Shown here in pieces: positions 1 through 10,374 of a stretch of 64,000 bases of DNA. Where the stretch lies: positions 62,001-126,000 of the forward strand of contig JACGCK010000020.1 of NCBI GenBank assembly GCA_014925825.1, read 5' to 3'. The DNA is from Pholiota molesta (Eukaryota > Basidiomycota > Agaricomycetes > Agaricales > Strophariaceae). The notes below the pieces were generated by a model. That model worked only from the letters and a program-made list of their open reading frames with translations, did not search any database and was not told where the DNA came from. Both the position numbers and the translations under genes were made by a program. The stretch's first letter is position 1. Every line of letters starts with the position of its first letter.

Positions 1-1494
1 CCAGGTGCTTAGCGGCGCCTTTGAGACCTTGACCTTAGCCATAAACGCGGAGAGCTGATTTTCGGCGTTTGGATCAAGATCGTCGGCGGCATTGGCAGGT
101 GACGAGGGTGATTGACAGATGTAGGCACGTTCGGGTGTGACGGGCGTTGCTTTGAGGATGTATAAGTTATCATCAAGGTGCCCTACACCACAAACCATGC
201 GCGAGGTATTAACGATTTCGCAGGTGTTCCCAGGAGCGAATTCGACGAAGTACCCGGCTTGCGTGAGCCGCGACACGGAGATCAGATTTCCGCGAAGCTT
301 CGGTATGAAATAGGCATCTTGAAGAATAGTGAGTCGAGATTCCTTGCCAGGAGTGTGAAGGTTGAGCTGAATACGGCCGATTCCTGTAGCTAGGATGAAG
401 CGCTCGTCTCCGAGCCAGACTTCTTTCGGCTTGGCGAGGTCGCGGTAGGAGTGGAACCAGGAACGGTTCGCCGACATTGGCGCTGAAGCGCCCGAGTCGA
501 TCACCCACTTCGAGAGCATTGACGGGCGCTTAGCAATGCTGTTGGCTACAAATAGCTGCAGCGTGAGCTTGTCATCGCTGTCGGCGCTTGATACCGTCGT
601 GAGTTTCGCGGTGAGCTCGCCATCTTTCTTCTCAGCTGGAGCTGATGTCCCCTTTGAGTCTTTGTCCTTTGCAGCTGCCTGTTCCGCCTTGAGTTTGCGG
701 CACTCATGTTTAAGGTGACCCTTCTTCTTGCAGTGATGGCAACGGATAACCTTTTTATCAGATCCTTTCGCGCCGGAAGACTTCGAAACATCGCCCGGCT
801 TTCCTTTTGCGGTTCGCACCATAAGTGCAGAATGCGAGGAATTAGGGTTCTGTCGGCTCTTCTCCTCTGTGAGAACTTGAGCGACGACCCAATCCGTGGT
901 GAGTTTATCTTCTGGCGTAGCCATGAGAATGGTGCGAAGGGTTGAGTAGGATTCCGGAAGCGAGATGATGAGTGCGATGGCGATGAGCGCGTCGCTGAGC
1001 TCGTGCTTCAGAGTTTTGAGGATGTGTGCCTTGTGACGGACGGCGTTGAGCTGGGGCTCGATGGGGTTCTCGTCGGTAAACGTGCTCCGGAAGATCTCGC
1101 CTGTGAGGAAGGCGACATCTTGTTTGCCTTTTCCTTCGTAACGTCGCAGGAGCTTGTCCCACACGTCGGCTGCGGAGATTGCGTGAATAACGCCACTGAG
1201 TGGCTCGTCTTTGAGCGTCAGCGTGATCTGCGCGCGCGCCTCTTTGTCCCGTCTTTCCCACTCGGCAAGTTTGTCGACTTCGGTAGACGCGCCCTCGGCG
1301 GCCTTGCCTGATGTCGAAGCCTGCGGCTGTGGCTTCGATTCGGTGCCGTCGACAATTCCAATGAGTCCTCGAACGTCGAGGACCATGGTTATCCTATACT
1401 TCCATGTCTGGAAGTTGGATCCATCATTCTCCAATGATGGGATGTCGTACAGGCGGTTTGACGCGGCGGAAATGGGTTTGGAAGGTTCTGGCAT
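1..1494 (-). CDS. Copia Gag-Pol polyprotein, N-terminal 498 codons (partial)
   Basis: The frame begins at an ATG at 1494 and stays open to base 1. After an N-terminal Gag region comes a CX2CX4HX4C zinc knuckle near residues 252-265 (CHHCKKKGHLKHEC), which binds RNA. A lysine-rich linker follows, then a retropepsin-type active site (VIDSGA, Asp at about residue 333). The last visible residues lead into the Gag pre-integrase region. No stop or frameshift was noticed in the visible part, so the copy may be young. The protein packages element RNA and processes itself; integrase and RT lie outside the window. Confidence 0.88.
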   Translation of the reverse strand, partial: MPEPSKPISAASNRLYDIPSLENDGSNFQTWKYRITMVLDVRGLIGIVDGTESKPQPQASTSGKAAEGASTEVDKLAEWERRDKEARAQITLTLKDEPLSGVIHAISAADVWDKLLRRYEGKGKQDVAFLTGEIFRSTFTDENPIEPQLNAVRHKAHILKTLKHELSDALIAIALIISLPESYSTLRTILMATPEDKLTTDWVVAQVLTEEKSRQNPNSSHSALMVRTAKGKPGDVSKSSGAKGSDKKVIRCHHCKKKGHLKHECRKLKAEQAAAKDKDSKGTSAPAEKKDGELTAKLTTVSSADSDDKLTLQLFVANSIAKRPSMLSKWVIDSGASAPMSANRSWFHSYRDLAKPKEVWLGDERFILATGIGRIQLNLHTPGKESRLTILQDAYFIPKLRGNLISVSRLTQAGYFVEFAPGNTCEIVNTSRMVCGVGHLDDNLYILKATPVTPERAYICQSPSSPANAADDLDPNAENQLSAFMAKVKVSKAPLSTW

Positions 1495-1570
1495 AGCAGC
1501 AAAAATAGAAAGGGAGTTCGCAGTGGTTTTCGCAGTGGTTCAAATGTGTCTAGTAAATGTGTAGGCTACC

Positions 1571-1586
1571 GGGGCCCATAACCTAT
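1571..1586 (-). promoter_or_regulatory. Primer binding site matching the anticodon arm of initiator tRNA-Met
   Basis: Immediately inside the LTR the coding strand reads AGGTTATGGGCCCC. GGTTATGGGCCC is complementary to the GGGCCCATAACC anticodon-loop segment of eukaryotic initiator tRNA-Met. Copia and Ty5 are known to prime from a half-tRNA cleaved in that loop rather than from the tRNA 3' end, so this element probably does the same. Confidence 0.75.
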
Positions 1587-1886
1587 TGAAATGAGAGTGT
1601 GTAATTGACGTGGCACCACTGGAATAAACGAGAGAGTCTCAGTCTCGACGTGATAGACGAACTGATGTATTAAGATATACCTGGAATAAACGAGAGAGTC
1701 TACAGGTATATGAATGAGTAAATGAGTGGAGATATTGTATGTATAGGGGCTCACCTCAGTCTCGACGTGATAGACGAACTGAGGAGAGCCGCGTGTGAAA
1801 CTAACTCTATATATACTAGGGAATGTATTATCTAAGGAGTGTATATGCAAGATGAAAAAAGAAACTGAAAACATGTATTTACAACA
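1587..1886 (-). repeat. 5' LTR of the copia element with internal tandem duplications
   Basis: About 300 bp bounded by TG...CA on the coding strand. The same 28-bp stretch occurs at 1638-1665 and 1755-1782, and a 19-bp stretch beginning ggaataaacg occurs near 1621 and again near 1682. The LTR therefore carries two diverged internal direct repeats, a common pattern for promoter or enhancer duplication in LTRs; that function is inferred. The right edge at 1886 rests only on the TG start and the change in sequence character. Confidence 0.7.
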
Positions 1887-2175
1887 TTTCTATTGTTACC
1901 AGATGTAAATTGGTGCTTCTGTATGCTTCCTTTTGGCTTCCTTCGAATTCGCCCTTACTTAAAATTGGAACAAGCGCCAAACAAGCGCGCGACGCAAGCG
2001 CGACGCGACGCGAACACGAGTCAGGTGACCTGTATTTGCTACCAGCTCCTGGAGCAAACAAAAGAGACCGGGACGCGGCAGTAACCGGCAAGGGCGTGTC
2101 TCGTGAAACCCCAGCAGCGAGCACGGGCACCCCGCTCCCACTCCCTATTTCTTCCTGCCCTCACCGTCTCCGACG

Positions 2176-2917
2176 ATGTCCTCAACCCTAGCTCTCCGTT
2201 CATCTCTTTCCCGCGCCCTCGCCCACCGCGCTGCAGCCCGATCCTTCGTCCAGGGTGAGTCTCGCCTCTCCACCGCCCCCCACACGACCCACTGACCAAT
2301 GGGAGCAGCCCGATATGCGACCAGCGGCGTTGCGCAAGACCTGGCCTACACGCCGGGCGGCCGTACGTTCTCTCGCGTCTCTAGGCGCCCTGCGGACCCA
2401 CACTAAGCTGACCGCGCCCGCAGCCATCCTCAAGGGCACCGTGAACGACCCCACCTGCTTCCCGCCGCCGTCCCGCACGCACGGCTCGCACCATTGGGCG
2501 TTCGAGCGCCTGCTCTCCGCGAGCCTCGTCCCGCTCACCGTCGCCGCGTTCGCGACCTCGGGCAGCAACTACCCCGTCCTCGACGGCATCCTCGGCGTCA
2601 GCCTGGTCATGCACAGCCATCTCGGCGTACGTTCTCGTTCTCGTTCACGGTTGTCGTCCTGCCCCGGTCGCTGACGCGCATTCCAGTTCGACTCCATCGT
2701 CGTGGACTACCTCCACCCACGCAAGTTCCCTGTGCTCGGCCAAGTTGCCAAGTGGGGCCTCCGCACGGCGACTGTTGCCACACTGGTGGGCATCTACCAG
2801 TTCAACACGAACGATATTGGTACGTGCTGGGATCTGTGATATATATGCGCCCTCCTGGCTGACGACTCTTCGATCATAGGTCTTACCGAGCTCATCGCGA
2901 GGGCGTGGACGGCGTAA
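2176..2917 (+). CDS. SDH4: Succinate dehydrogenase membrane anchor subunit (CybS/SDH4)
   Basis: Five exons (2176-2254, 2309-2362, 2424-2626, 2687-2819, 2880-2917) give 168 residues. SDH4 anchors complex II in the inner mitochondrial membrane and helps bind haem b and ubiquinone. Family marks are visible: an arginine- and serine-rich presequence, a SHHWxxER segment, then a MHSHLG...DY block where the haem-ligand histidine and the quinone-site Asp-Tyr pair sit. Three hydrophobic stretches match the usual three helices. All introns are GT-AG and 54-61 bp, and every junction keeps frame. Length is normal for the family. The only gene of the complex in the window. Confidence 0.93.
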
Positions 2918-4103
2918 CTGTATAAGAGAGCAGGTAACTAAGGACTACATGTTAGGATTATCGTTGAAAATCATAGCTCGGCTTGGGCTTCTTGGAACAT
3001 GCTCGATCACCTCCAAGGACCTTCTTGGGTTCTTGAGGCTCCTATAAGCATGCTGCACGCACTAGTCAGACGAAAATGTGGGAAGTCATTGGTGTGTCTC
3101 AACCTGCCCGAGCGATAAGGTTATAGATCTACTTATAACATGACGAGTACCCCCAACCTTACCTTGCACCCATTCTATGCACCATTTTACGACAAAATCA
3201 TTATCCCCATGGCCTCCATAAGCGACATATTCTCGGGCAGAAGCCCAAGTCACTCGTTTACCGCTCCAGGCTATGTGCGGATGCGACACACCTACCTTAA
3301 CGCCGAGCTAACGCCCTGTAGAAACTCGGAGTGGCGCGAGGCCTGAGTATCTGTCATGCAAAATTGCGTGTTCGCTCGCGCCCGTCGTCGTGGCTAGTCG
3401 ACTCGGTGAGCTTATATTAACGAGTGCGCTTGGCTGATATGCATCGGACTCGAATAAGATGATGCGGGCGGGTCTGAGTTTTTTCGTGGCTCTTCATCTC
3501 CCTTTTTCTAAAACAGTATTGTCGAAAATTGAAGTTAATAGGCTGTAAAATGCGATTTTTATATCTCAGTTCTCCAGCGTCTGGAATCATGTTATAAATT
3601 CAAACGTGTCGAAGTTTTGATCATAACAAGGGCAAAACGGGAGGGTCTACGGCAGATGCCAGAGAGTAACACGACGCACAGTGTCAACGACACCAATTTT
3701 CTCAAGTATCACGACACGCCTTGGCCATCTCAGGCAGAATCTGGGGTGCCAACGTCGCATCCCCTCTCAGACGGCGAGGGCGAGGCGCGGTCACCCTCGT
3801 TATTATGGTTCGAGCGGGGAACGGCAACCAAGCAATGGGCCGTGGCGGATACCAATGCTTGGTACGGATATGTTCCAGTGCCTGACGATGACAATGGGTT
3901 CCCTTCGTTGTAACAAAACGTGCCACATTTCGTAGAAGCTTTCGATCATCTCCTTCGGCCGTGCATTTTGAATATGAAAGCAGATCCCTACCTGCATAGA
4001 TCTCGGTATCTCATCGGTCAACGTAGTTTCACACATGCAATAGAATTAAACTGAAGCATAGTTACAATGCAACGCCCAACACACCCTCGACCACCCGAAC
4101 CCA
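2918..4103. other. Intergenic region, no gene recognised
   Basis: Small open frames (for example 3617-3913) show no family motif and no convincing splice structure. The interval lies between the 3' ends of the convergent SDH4 and ARH1 genes. Confidence 0.5.
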
Positions 4104-5691
4104 TCACCCCGTCCCCGCAATAAACGCACGCGCCTCCTCCCACCCCATCCGCTCCCGCTCCTTGCCCCGCGCCGCGCCCCGGCGCACCTCCTCCGCATCA
4201 ATCCGCTTCCAGTCCGCATACCGCACCACCCGTCCCTCCTCCAGCCCCCTCCGCACCTCCGCCGGCGGGTCATCCAGCACCGGGTCCACAGCCAGCGGCA
4301 GCACCTCCTCCCCAACCGTCTCCCCAACCTCCTCCCCCGCCGCCGCCGCCGCCGCAGCTCCACGTGCGGCGCCCCCAGTCCAGTCCGCGACGATCGCGCC
4401 CGCCACAGCGTACGCGTCCAGCATCGTCGCCGCGAGCACGCCCCTTGCCCCCGTCGCCGCCCACCCCGACGCGTACGCGCCCCGCACGCGCGCGCCGTGC
4501 GCCGTCACCACCCGCCCGCCTGCGCCCGCTGTGCGCAGGTGCCTCAGGCTGGGGTCGTAGAACGGCGCCGCCGGCTCGCCGTGGAAGCCGAGCGAGGGCA
4601 CGACGAGGTCCGTCGCGACGGTGGAGACGGCGCCGGTGGGGACGGCCTGGTGCGTCGCCGGATCCAGCGCGGTGTGCGCGAGGGAGAGCTGTGATGAGGA
4701 TGTGGCGGACGAGGGCGCGGGCGGCGCGAGCCCGATGGGCGCGCGGAAGAAGTCGAGCGACCAGCTCTTCCGCGTCGTGCCGGGCGCGTTCCGGGACCCC
4801 TTCTGCAGGAGGTGCAGCACGCGCGTCTGCTGGCGCGTGAGCTCGCCGCCGGGGAGCGCGGGCGCGAGCAGCGCGGGGTCGACGGGGGCCATGGACGCGT
4901 CGGGGAGGTTGATCAGCTCGCGCAGCTCCTTCATCGTGAACGCCGCCTCGAGCGGGCCCCGGCGACCGATGATCGAGACGTGCTGCACTGTCGAGCGCGC
5001 GAGGACCTCCAGGACGGGCTGGGGGACGTCGTATTTCGCCAAGACGTCGACGTTCGTGAGGAGCATGCGCGCGACGTCCAGTGAGACGTTGCCGTTCCCG
5101 ATGAGAGACACATGGGTGATTTTGTCGAGGGCGGGGGGCGGAGGGGTGTTCGGATGCTGAGTATACCAATGTACGAGCGACAACGCAGGGACGCAGTGTT
5201 CCGAGGGCGGCAGGGCGGAATGGAGGTTAGGCAAAGTGCACCCCGTCGCAAACAGCACATGCGTGTAGTTCTTGAATATCGAGGTGAGCGGGAGCTGCAG
5301 GGCATGCGGTACCATGGTCGCCGAGTCCCCCACATCCACGTTCCCGAAGAACCGAAACCGCGCGTCCTCCGCCGTCTGGTCGAACTTGTGCGTGCAGTTC
5401 TTGAGAAGAGACATATCAGCAACGCGAAAGGGCGCGACAGATGGAGGTGCGTTCACACGGTGCACGCCGTCCCTTTCACCCTCTGGCCTGTGTGTGTCCC
5501 AAAGTGCGACTTGCCTTTACTTCGGGGTGGTCTGGCGCGACGCCGTAGCGGACCAGCCCGTGTGGGGCCCAGAGACGGTCGAAGAGGTGCACCCGTAGGT
5601 TCTGAGCTTCTGGTAGCAGTTTGAGGATCCTGGACGCGACATAGAATGCAGACGGGCCTCCCCCGATGACCGCGAGCTTCAGAGGGTTCAT
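4104..5691 (-). CDS. ARH1: NADPH:adrenodoxin oxidoreductase, mitochondrial (FDXR/ARH1)
   Basis: Two exons (5515-5691 and 4104-5399) give 490 residues, the usual length. The flavoprotein passes electrons from NADPH to mitochondrial ferredoxin for iron-sulfur cluster, haem A and sterol chemistry. Visible marks: FAD Rossmann motif VIGGGPS at residues 8-14, YGVAPDHPEVKN, the NADPH loop GNGNVSLDVAR, then GRRGPLEAAFT and the C-terminal SGWAATGARGV segment. The single intron has a GC donor (AAG/GCAAGT); retaining the conserved Val-Lys before Asn requires that donor. The start ATG lies only seven residues before the FAD motif, so no mitochondrial presequence is visible and an upstream exon may be missing. 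Coding GC is markedly high in exon 2. Confidence 0.93.
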
Positions 5692-6004
5692 AGAGACCCC
5701 GTTCCTCGAGCGATATAGGTCTGTAGATGAATGAGATGCGAGTACGTCGACAAGCCAGTGACTCGTTGACTGGGCCTCGTTCGTGAAAATTTAGATTCCG
5801 ACAGACTCCGACTGTGATGCGCCGCAGCGGCAAGTCATCTTGAAGCGCGCTTTTCTTCAGCATCATCAAGAGTCCTCAAGTTTGTTGCATTATGCATAAA
5901 TCGACACATGTTAAACTAGCAGCCAGAAGATGCATGAATAAATAAGTATTCCTACATCGTCATCAATCCTAAAAACAATCTACTAACAAGTCCAGGTTTA
6001 GCGT
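5692..6004. other. Short intergenic region upstream of ARH1
   Basis: This 313-bp interval separates the ARH1 start from the 3' end of the next minus-strand gene. It should hold the ARH1 promoter and possibly a missed presequence exon. No TATA box or other clear motif was found. Confidence 0.4.
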
Positions 6005-7141
6005 TCAGCGCTCGGCGGCCACAGGCTCGGGCAGTTTCCAAACGCTCGTTCCCTCGATCCCCACCCTCCTCGGCTTCCTGTCTCTCTTGATTCCCAGATG
6101 GACTTCTTTAATGTGTCTCAAAAGACCACCAGATCCCGTCAACTCGTGCCTCACAGGACAGCCCTCCCAAGTGCACCTAAACTTCTCCTTCCCCTGCTTG
6201 TCATTCCGAAGCCCGTGCTCGCCGTCCCTGCCGACATGCTCCTTCGCCTGCTCGACGCTATCGAACACCGCACCGCACAGCTCCGTCGCGGGGCCGCCGA
6301 CTTTGGACAGTGCGCATCGTAGCGGCAGGTCTGGACAGGCAGGCGCCTGCGTCCGAGCGCGTCTGGCCTTGGGTTGTCTGCTGGGGCCGGCGAAGGGCCT
6401 GGTGTCGCTTTCGACTGAGAAGGGACCAGGGTATTGGATTGGAGCCAACTCGCCAGTATAAGTGCCCTCTGAGCTCGTCAGCGTGATGGGGCCGGCAAGG
6501 GGCCTGGTGACCGTGTCGCTTTGCACGGAGAAGGGACTCGGATATTGCATTGGGGCCAACTCCCCAGTATAAGTGCTCTCCGAGCTTGTCAGCCTGCTGG
6601 AGCCGGCAAGCGGCCTGCTGTCGCTTTGCGCGGAGAAGGGACCAGAATATTGCGTTGGAGCCACATCCCCAGTATAAGTGCTCGCCGAGCTCGTCAAAGC
6701 TGGACGCTCTAGTGGCAGAGATGACCCTGGGTGCGATTGGCCGACCTGGACGTGCGGGACGTTAACGTTATGTTGCTGAAGGGCGATGTTCGTCTGGGAA
6801 GGTAGGTAATGGAAATGGAGGTAAGGAGGATGGATATTAGATGGCTGAAATATATTCTGCGAGAATGCAGACGGTTGAGGTTGAGCAGGAGAGGGAACAA
6901 CGGAGGAAAAATTGAAGAGATTGGTGGGGACGCTACTGGGATGAGCGCCTTGGAAATTATTGCGAGGCCCGCGCAAGGCGAGCGCATTGGCATTCCCGAG
7001 CTGCGGCCGCAAAGCTGCATGCTGAGGATGGAGCGCCTGTTGTTGGAGTTGGCCGTACTGCAGGTACGGGTCCGTGGAATTAGGCTGAGGCGTAAAATAG
7101 GTAGAGTTGTAACCGCCGGTCGCAAGAGGTTGGGAAAACAT
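6005..7141 (-). CDS. C2H2-like zinc-finger protein with three tandem repeats
   Basis: Single exon, 378 residues from the ATG at 7141. The N-terminal half is rich in Gln, Pro, Ser and Tyr, as in activation domains. Three imperfect tandem units of about 30 residues follow, each containing the core STYTGxxAPxQY; they correspond to roughly 6400-6710. The C-terminus carries two degenerate Cys2His2 fingers, one with a long Cys-Cys spacing (LRCALS...TELC...H...H) and one reading FRCTWEGC...HIKEVH, followed by a basic tail. This layout suggests a nuclear DNA-binding regulator; no target or named family is recognised. An upstream exon cannot be excluded. Confidence 0.7.
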   Translation of the reverse strand: MFSQPLATGGYNSTYFTPQPNSTDPYLQYGQLQQQALHPQHAALRPQLGNANALALRGPRNNFQGAHPSSVPTNLFNFSSVVPSPAQPQPSAFSQNIFQPSNIHPPYLHFHYLPSQTNIALQQHNVNVPHVQVGQSHPGSSLPLERPALTSSASTYTGDVAPTQYSGPFSAQSDSRPLAGSSRLTSSESTYTGELAPMQYPSPFSVQSDTVTRPLAGPITLTSSEGTYTGELAPIQYPGPFSVESDTRPFAGPSRQPKARRARTQAPACPDLPLRCALSKVGGPATELCGAVFDSVEQAKEHVGRDGEHGLRNDKQGKEKFRCTWEGCPVRHELTGSGGLLRHIKEVHLGIKRDRKPRRVGIEGTSVWKLPEPVAAER

Positions 7142-8757
7142 GATTCGATGGAATCGTTGAGGTGCGAGGGGGGATGGATTCAAAAAATAATGTTAAAACA
7201 GCGTTCATGGGCCGCCTTTTCTAGTTTATCTCCTCGCCTTCATTGCTCTTTGTGGAACGCAAAGAGAGACCAAGCCACAAGCGCTACATTCCACTGTACT
7301 CAAAAGCAACTCACTTCCTCACAGGCACGAGCGCCTGTTTCCATGTTAGGAAAAACAAGCCAAATTTTATCGCGGGTCCGCTCAGCGCTTTACACGTCTT
7401 CTGCATTTGGCTTGCTTGCGCCCTTGTCGTGATCTCCAAAAAAGACAATTAAGGCGGGCGTGAATGCTGTGTCGCTAGGGAATAGCCTAGTTGCCACTCA
7501 CGAACCACCTGTGCCTTTATCGATGAACCAATCTCACAGAAATGCACGGACATGGTAGAATTTAAATTTCTCTATGTCCTATAGGCCACCCATTGTTCTG
7601 AATGGACGTGGCGCAATTGAATGTGCCAGACGACATATGAGCGATTGGACGAGTGAGTTTGCAGATTTGTCGCGGATAGCCACTCGAACTGCACTTGTGA
7701 GAAATAAGCGCCAGCCAGGGTCGGCAAATGCAGTTATCTCCATCGGCAAGTCCATCAAAGCGCTCACCCACGTGAAGAGAGCGTTCTCAGTGGGTTCCCA
7801 GCGGCGGCCACGCGCCATTTGCCTCTTTCGGATTGAAGCGGCGTATCTGGGCAAGCACGCCTCAAGCTCAAGCTTCTCAATGACGTCATCGACCCATGGA
7901 GTCGCGCAAGAGGCGCGAGGTAAAGTGTCTGTTCTATGTCAGTCGTATGTCAGTGGCATGTCAATAAAATAACTCGCAGCTCCTTGAGATCGACAACGTC
8001 GTCATAGTCTAAGTATTTGTCGGGCTATAACCGGGTGCCCAGATTCGGACATCGGTGGCCAGACAGAGACAGTCGATGTTAATGGCATGCCACCAGGGAC
8101 CGAGTTTCTCATTTCTTATCACGTCGCTTAAACTTAATCGCAATACTCAAGGTGCTTGGTATGCCATCAAAGCTCTATCTTTGATAAACTGACAAGGCGC
8201 AATCGAACATGAGGGACTTCTTTACCGAAGGATGCGGCGATGTGTTGCAAGTGATGAAGCCTCGGGCGTACTACACGGCGGTGATGGCTCGTTTTTACAA
8301 CTCAACAACTGATACGGGCTGTGCCCACATGCGTGAAATCTCGAGGTGGGAATGTGCGTTTTCGCAGTACAATGCTGTGGTGGAGTTTACATTTCTCCAA
8401 GAAGGTGGTGTTACATACGGCCAAGAATGTTACATACGGCCAAGTTTGACTCAATCTCCCACGACATTCTGACCGATGGTGTGCTATGTATATCACAGGC
8501 TGAGGCAAATAGACAAAGAGGGACGAGGTAAGATCCTGCATCCATTTCCGGTACGCGAGACAGTTTGCGGCTTCTTTGACCGCACAGAACCACCGGCTTG
8601 GCGTGAAATTCTAAGACCGTGTACTCGAACTCGTTGGACCAGACGCCAATGTGTACTGGACAGACGTGGGATCGACATGCGAATGCAAGTATCCAAAATA
8701 GCACTCTTGTTCAATTTTCTGCATGGATGCCTTCTCGTACAGATCCACAGACAATCA
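7142..8757. other. Intergenic region without recognised gene
   Basis: Several short frames exist on both strands (7574-7972, 8209-8472, 8476-8889) but none shows motifs or splice logic. A 19-bp tandem pair of gttacatacggccaag units sits at about 8409-8445. Confidence 0.5.
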
Positions 8758-8766
8758 TATAAAAAG
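8758..8766 (+). promoter_or_regulatory. TATA box of the tmpA-like gene
   Basis: TATAAAAAG lies about 60 bp upstream of the ATG at 8826, a normal spacing for a fungal gene with a short 5' leader. Confidence 0.55.
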
Positions 8767-8825
8767 GGTTTGCGAAGACGCAATCTAACCAGACACCATC
8801 GTCCTTCACCGGTTTCTTCAGCGAA

Positions 8826-10374
8826 ATGTCGGATCTTGAGAAGAGCAACAGCTACAAGGACGGCGTTGGTGAGCGGATTCCCTATTTGACTTTCGGTATC
8901 CCCTGCTCATAATTTTACTAGCCCAAGTTACGGCTTCGGCATCATCTTCTGAACCTAGCTTGCTCAAGCCAAAGGCCTTCGATCTCAAGCCCAATCCTGA
9001 TGATCTTCCAGAGAAGACTGGTAACAAGGTGTCTCGCTACCTTTTCTGTAAGGATATACTCTCGTCTCCGCCCAATAATCTATCTTACTGCTTCCAATAG
9101 TCAATTTCCTTTCGACCTATCGAAAGATCTTTGGAGTCATTTTCTTTATCAATCTTGCGGTCTTCCTTGCCTTGGTCATCAAGAATAAGGGCACTCCATT
9201 GATCACCGATGTCGCGAGCGCCTCCTCCGCTAATCTAATGGTCGCCATTCTCTTTAGGCAGGAGAACTTTGTCAACCTTTGGTACGAAATCGCCGTCAGC
9301 GTGCCGCACTCCCTTCCCCTGTCCATTCGACGCAGACTGGCCAAGGTCTTCCATTACGGCGGAGCTCACAGCGGTAGCGGTACCTCCGCCGTTGTTTGGT
9401 TTATTCTATACGTCGTCCTTGCCACCAAAGAATATATTGACGCCCCATCTACCGCCACGAGGAGCAATCTTATCTTGGCCTGGATCATTGTTACGATGTT
9501 CTCACTCATTCTCGCTTCTGCCCACCCACGATTCCGCGTCCTCTTCCACGACTACTTCGAGGCCGGCCACAGGTACGCCGGCTGGATCACGCTCGTCACC
9601 TTCTGGATTCACAACGGCCTGGTCGCCCACGTATACGCAAAAGAGGAAGGCATCCCCGTCGGTCTCAACCTCGCGAAGTCGCCCAACTTCTGGTTCTTCT
9701 GCATCTCCACCAGCTGCACGCTTCTCTCCTGGTCGCGCCTGCGCCGCCACGATGTGTACCCCGAAATCCTCTCCGACCACGCCATCCGCCTGCACTTCAA
9801 GTACCGGCCCATGCAGCCTTTCTACGGTCTCAAGGTATCCACCCGGCCGCTTCTCGAATGGCACGCCTTCGCCACCATCCCCGACGAGGACGAGAACGGC
9901 AAGATCAACGGCTTCTCAGTCGTCGCCTCCAACGCCGGCGATTGGACGCGCGAAACGATAAAGAACCCACCCAAGAAGCTCTGGGTCCGCGGGTACCCCC
10001 TGCACGGGCTTCTCTACACCTCGCGTCTCTTCAAGCGCATCGTCGTCGTCGCCACCGGCTCCGGCATCGGGCCCTGCCTGTCGCTCCTCTACGCCGACTG
10101 CACACCGCGCCGCGTGCTCTGGTCCACGCCGCACCCCGAGACGACGTACGGGCCCAAGATCATGAACGCCGTGCTCAAGGCCGACCCCGACGCGATTGTC
10201 TGGAACACGCGCACGCTCGGCCGGCCCGACATGGTCTCGCTCACGTACCAGCTGGTCTTGGAGAGCAAGGCCGAGGCGGTGTTCATCATTTCCAACCCCA
10301 AGGTCACGAAGAAGGTCGTCTACGGCATGCAGACCAGGGGAATCCCGGCTTATGGCGCTATCTTCGATTCATAA
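8826..10374 (+). CDS. tmpA-like integral membrane protein with oxidoreductase-like C-terminus
   Basis: Three exons (8826-8868, 8922-9047, 9101-10374) give 480 residues. A polar N-terminus is followed by about five hydrophobic helices, including IFFINLAVFLALVI, AWIIVTMFSLILA and GWITLVTFWIHNG. The RYAGW...H segment resembles the membrane part of ferric-reductase-like fungal proteins. The soluble C-terminus has a nucleotide-binding-like ATGSGIGP turn, as in FNR-type domains. The nearest family I know is Aspergillus TmpA, a membrane protein tied to developmental signalling and related to reductase domains of some NRPS-like enzymes. Substrate is unknown. Codon use is strongly GC-biased at third positions, suggesting high expression. 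Confidence 0.75.

Larger units (their letters stand above)
1..1886 (-). mobile_element. Ty1/copia LTR retrotransposon, 5' part, cut by window edge
   Basis: The element reads right to left: one LTR (about 1587-1886), then a primer binding site, a short leader and a Gag-Pol frame that is still open at base 1. The order Gag zinc knuckle, then aspartic protease, is what copia elements show. Integrase, reverse transcriptase and the second LTR would lie to the left of the window. The LTR starts TGTTGT and ends TTTCA on the coding strand. A five-base target duplication cannot be tested because only one end is visible. Confidence 0.88.

Noticed and set aside
4162..5624. Long open frames on the plus strand and other minus frames over ARH1
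   Set aside because: They are by-products of the very GC-rich ARH1 coding sequence; only the minus frame with FAD and NADPH motifs is real.
8405..8450. Tandem gttacatacggccaag pair as a possible regulatory or CRISPR-like repeat
   Set aside because: Only two adjacent copies without spacers; a simple local duplication.
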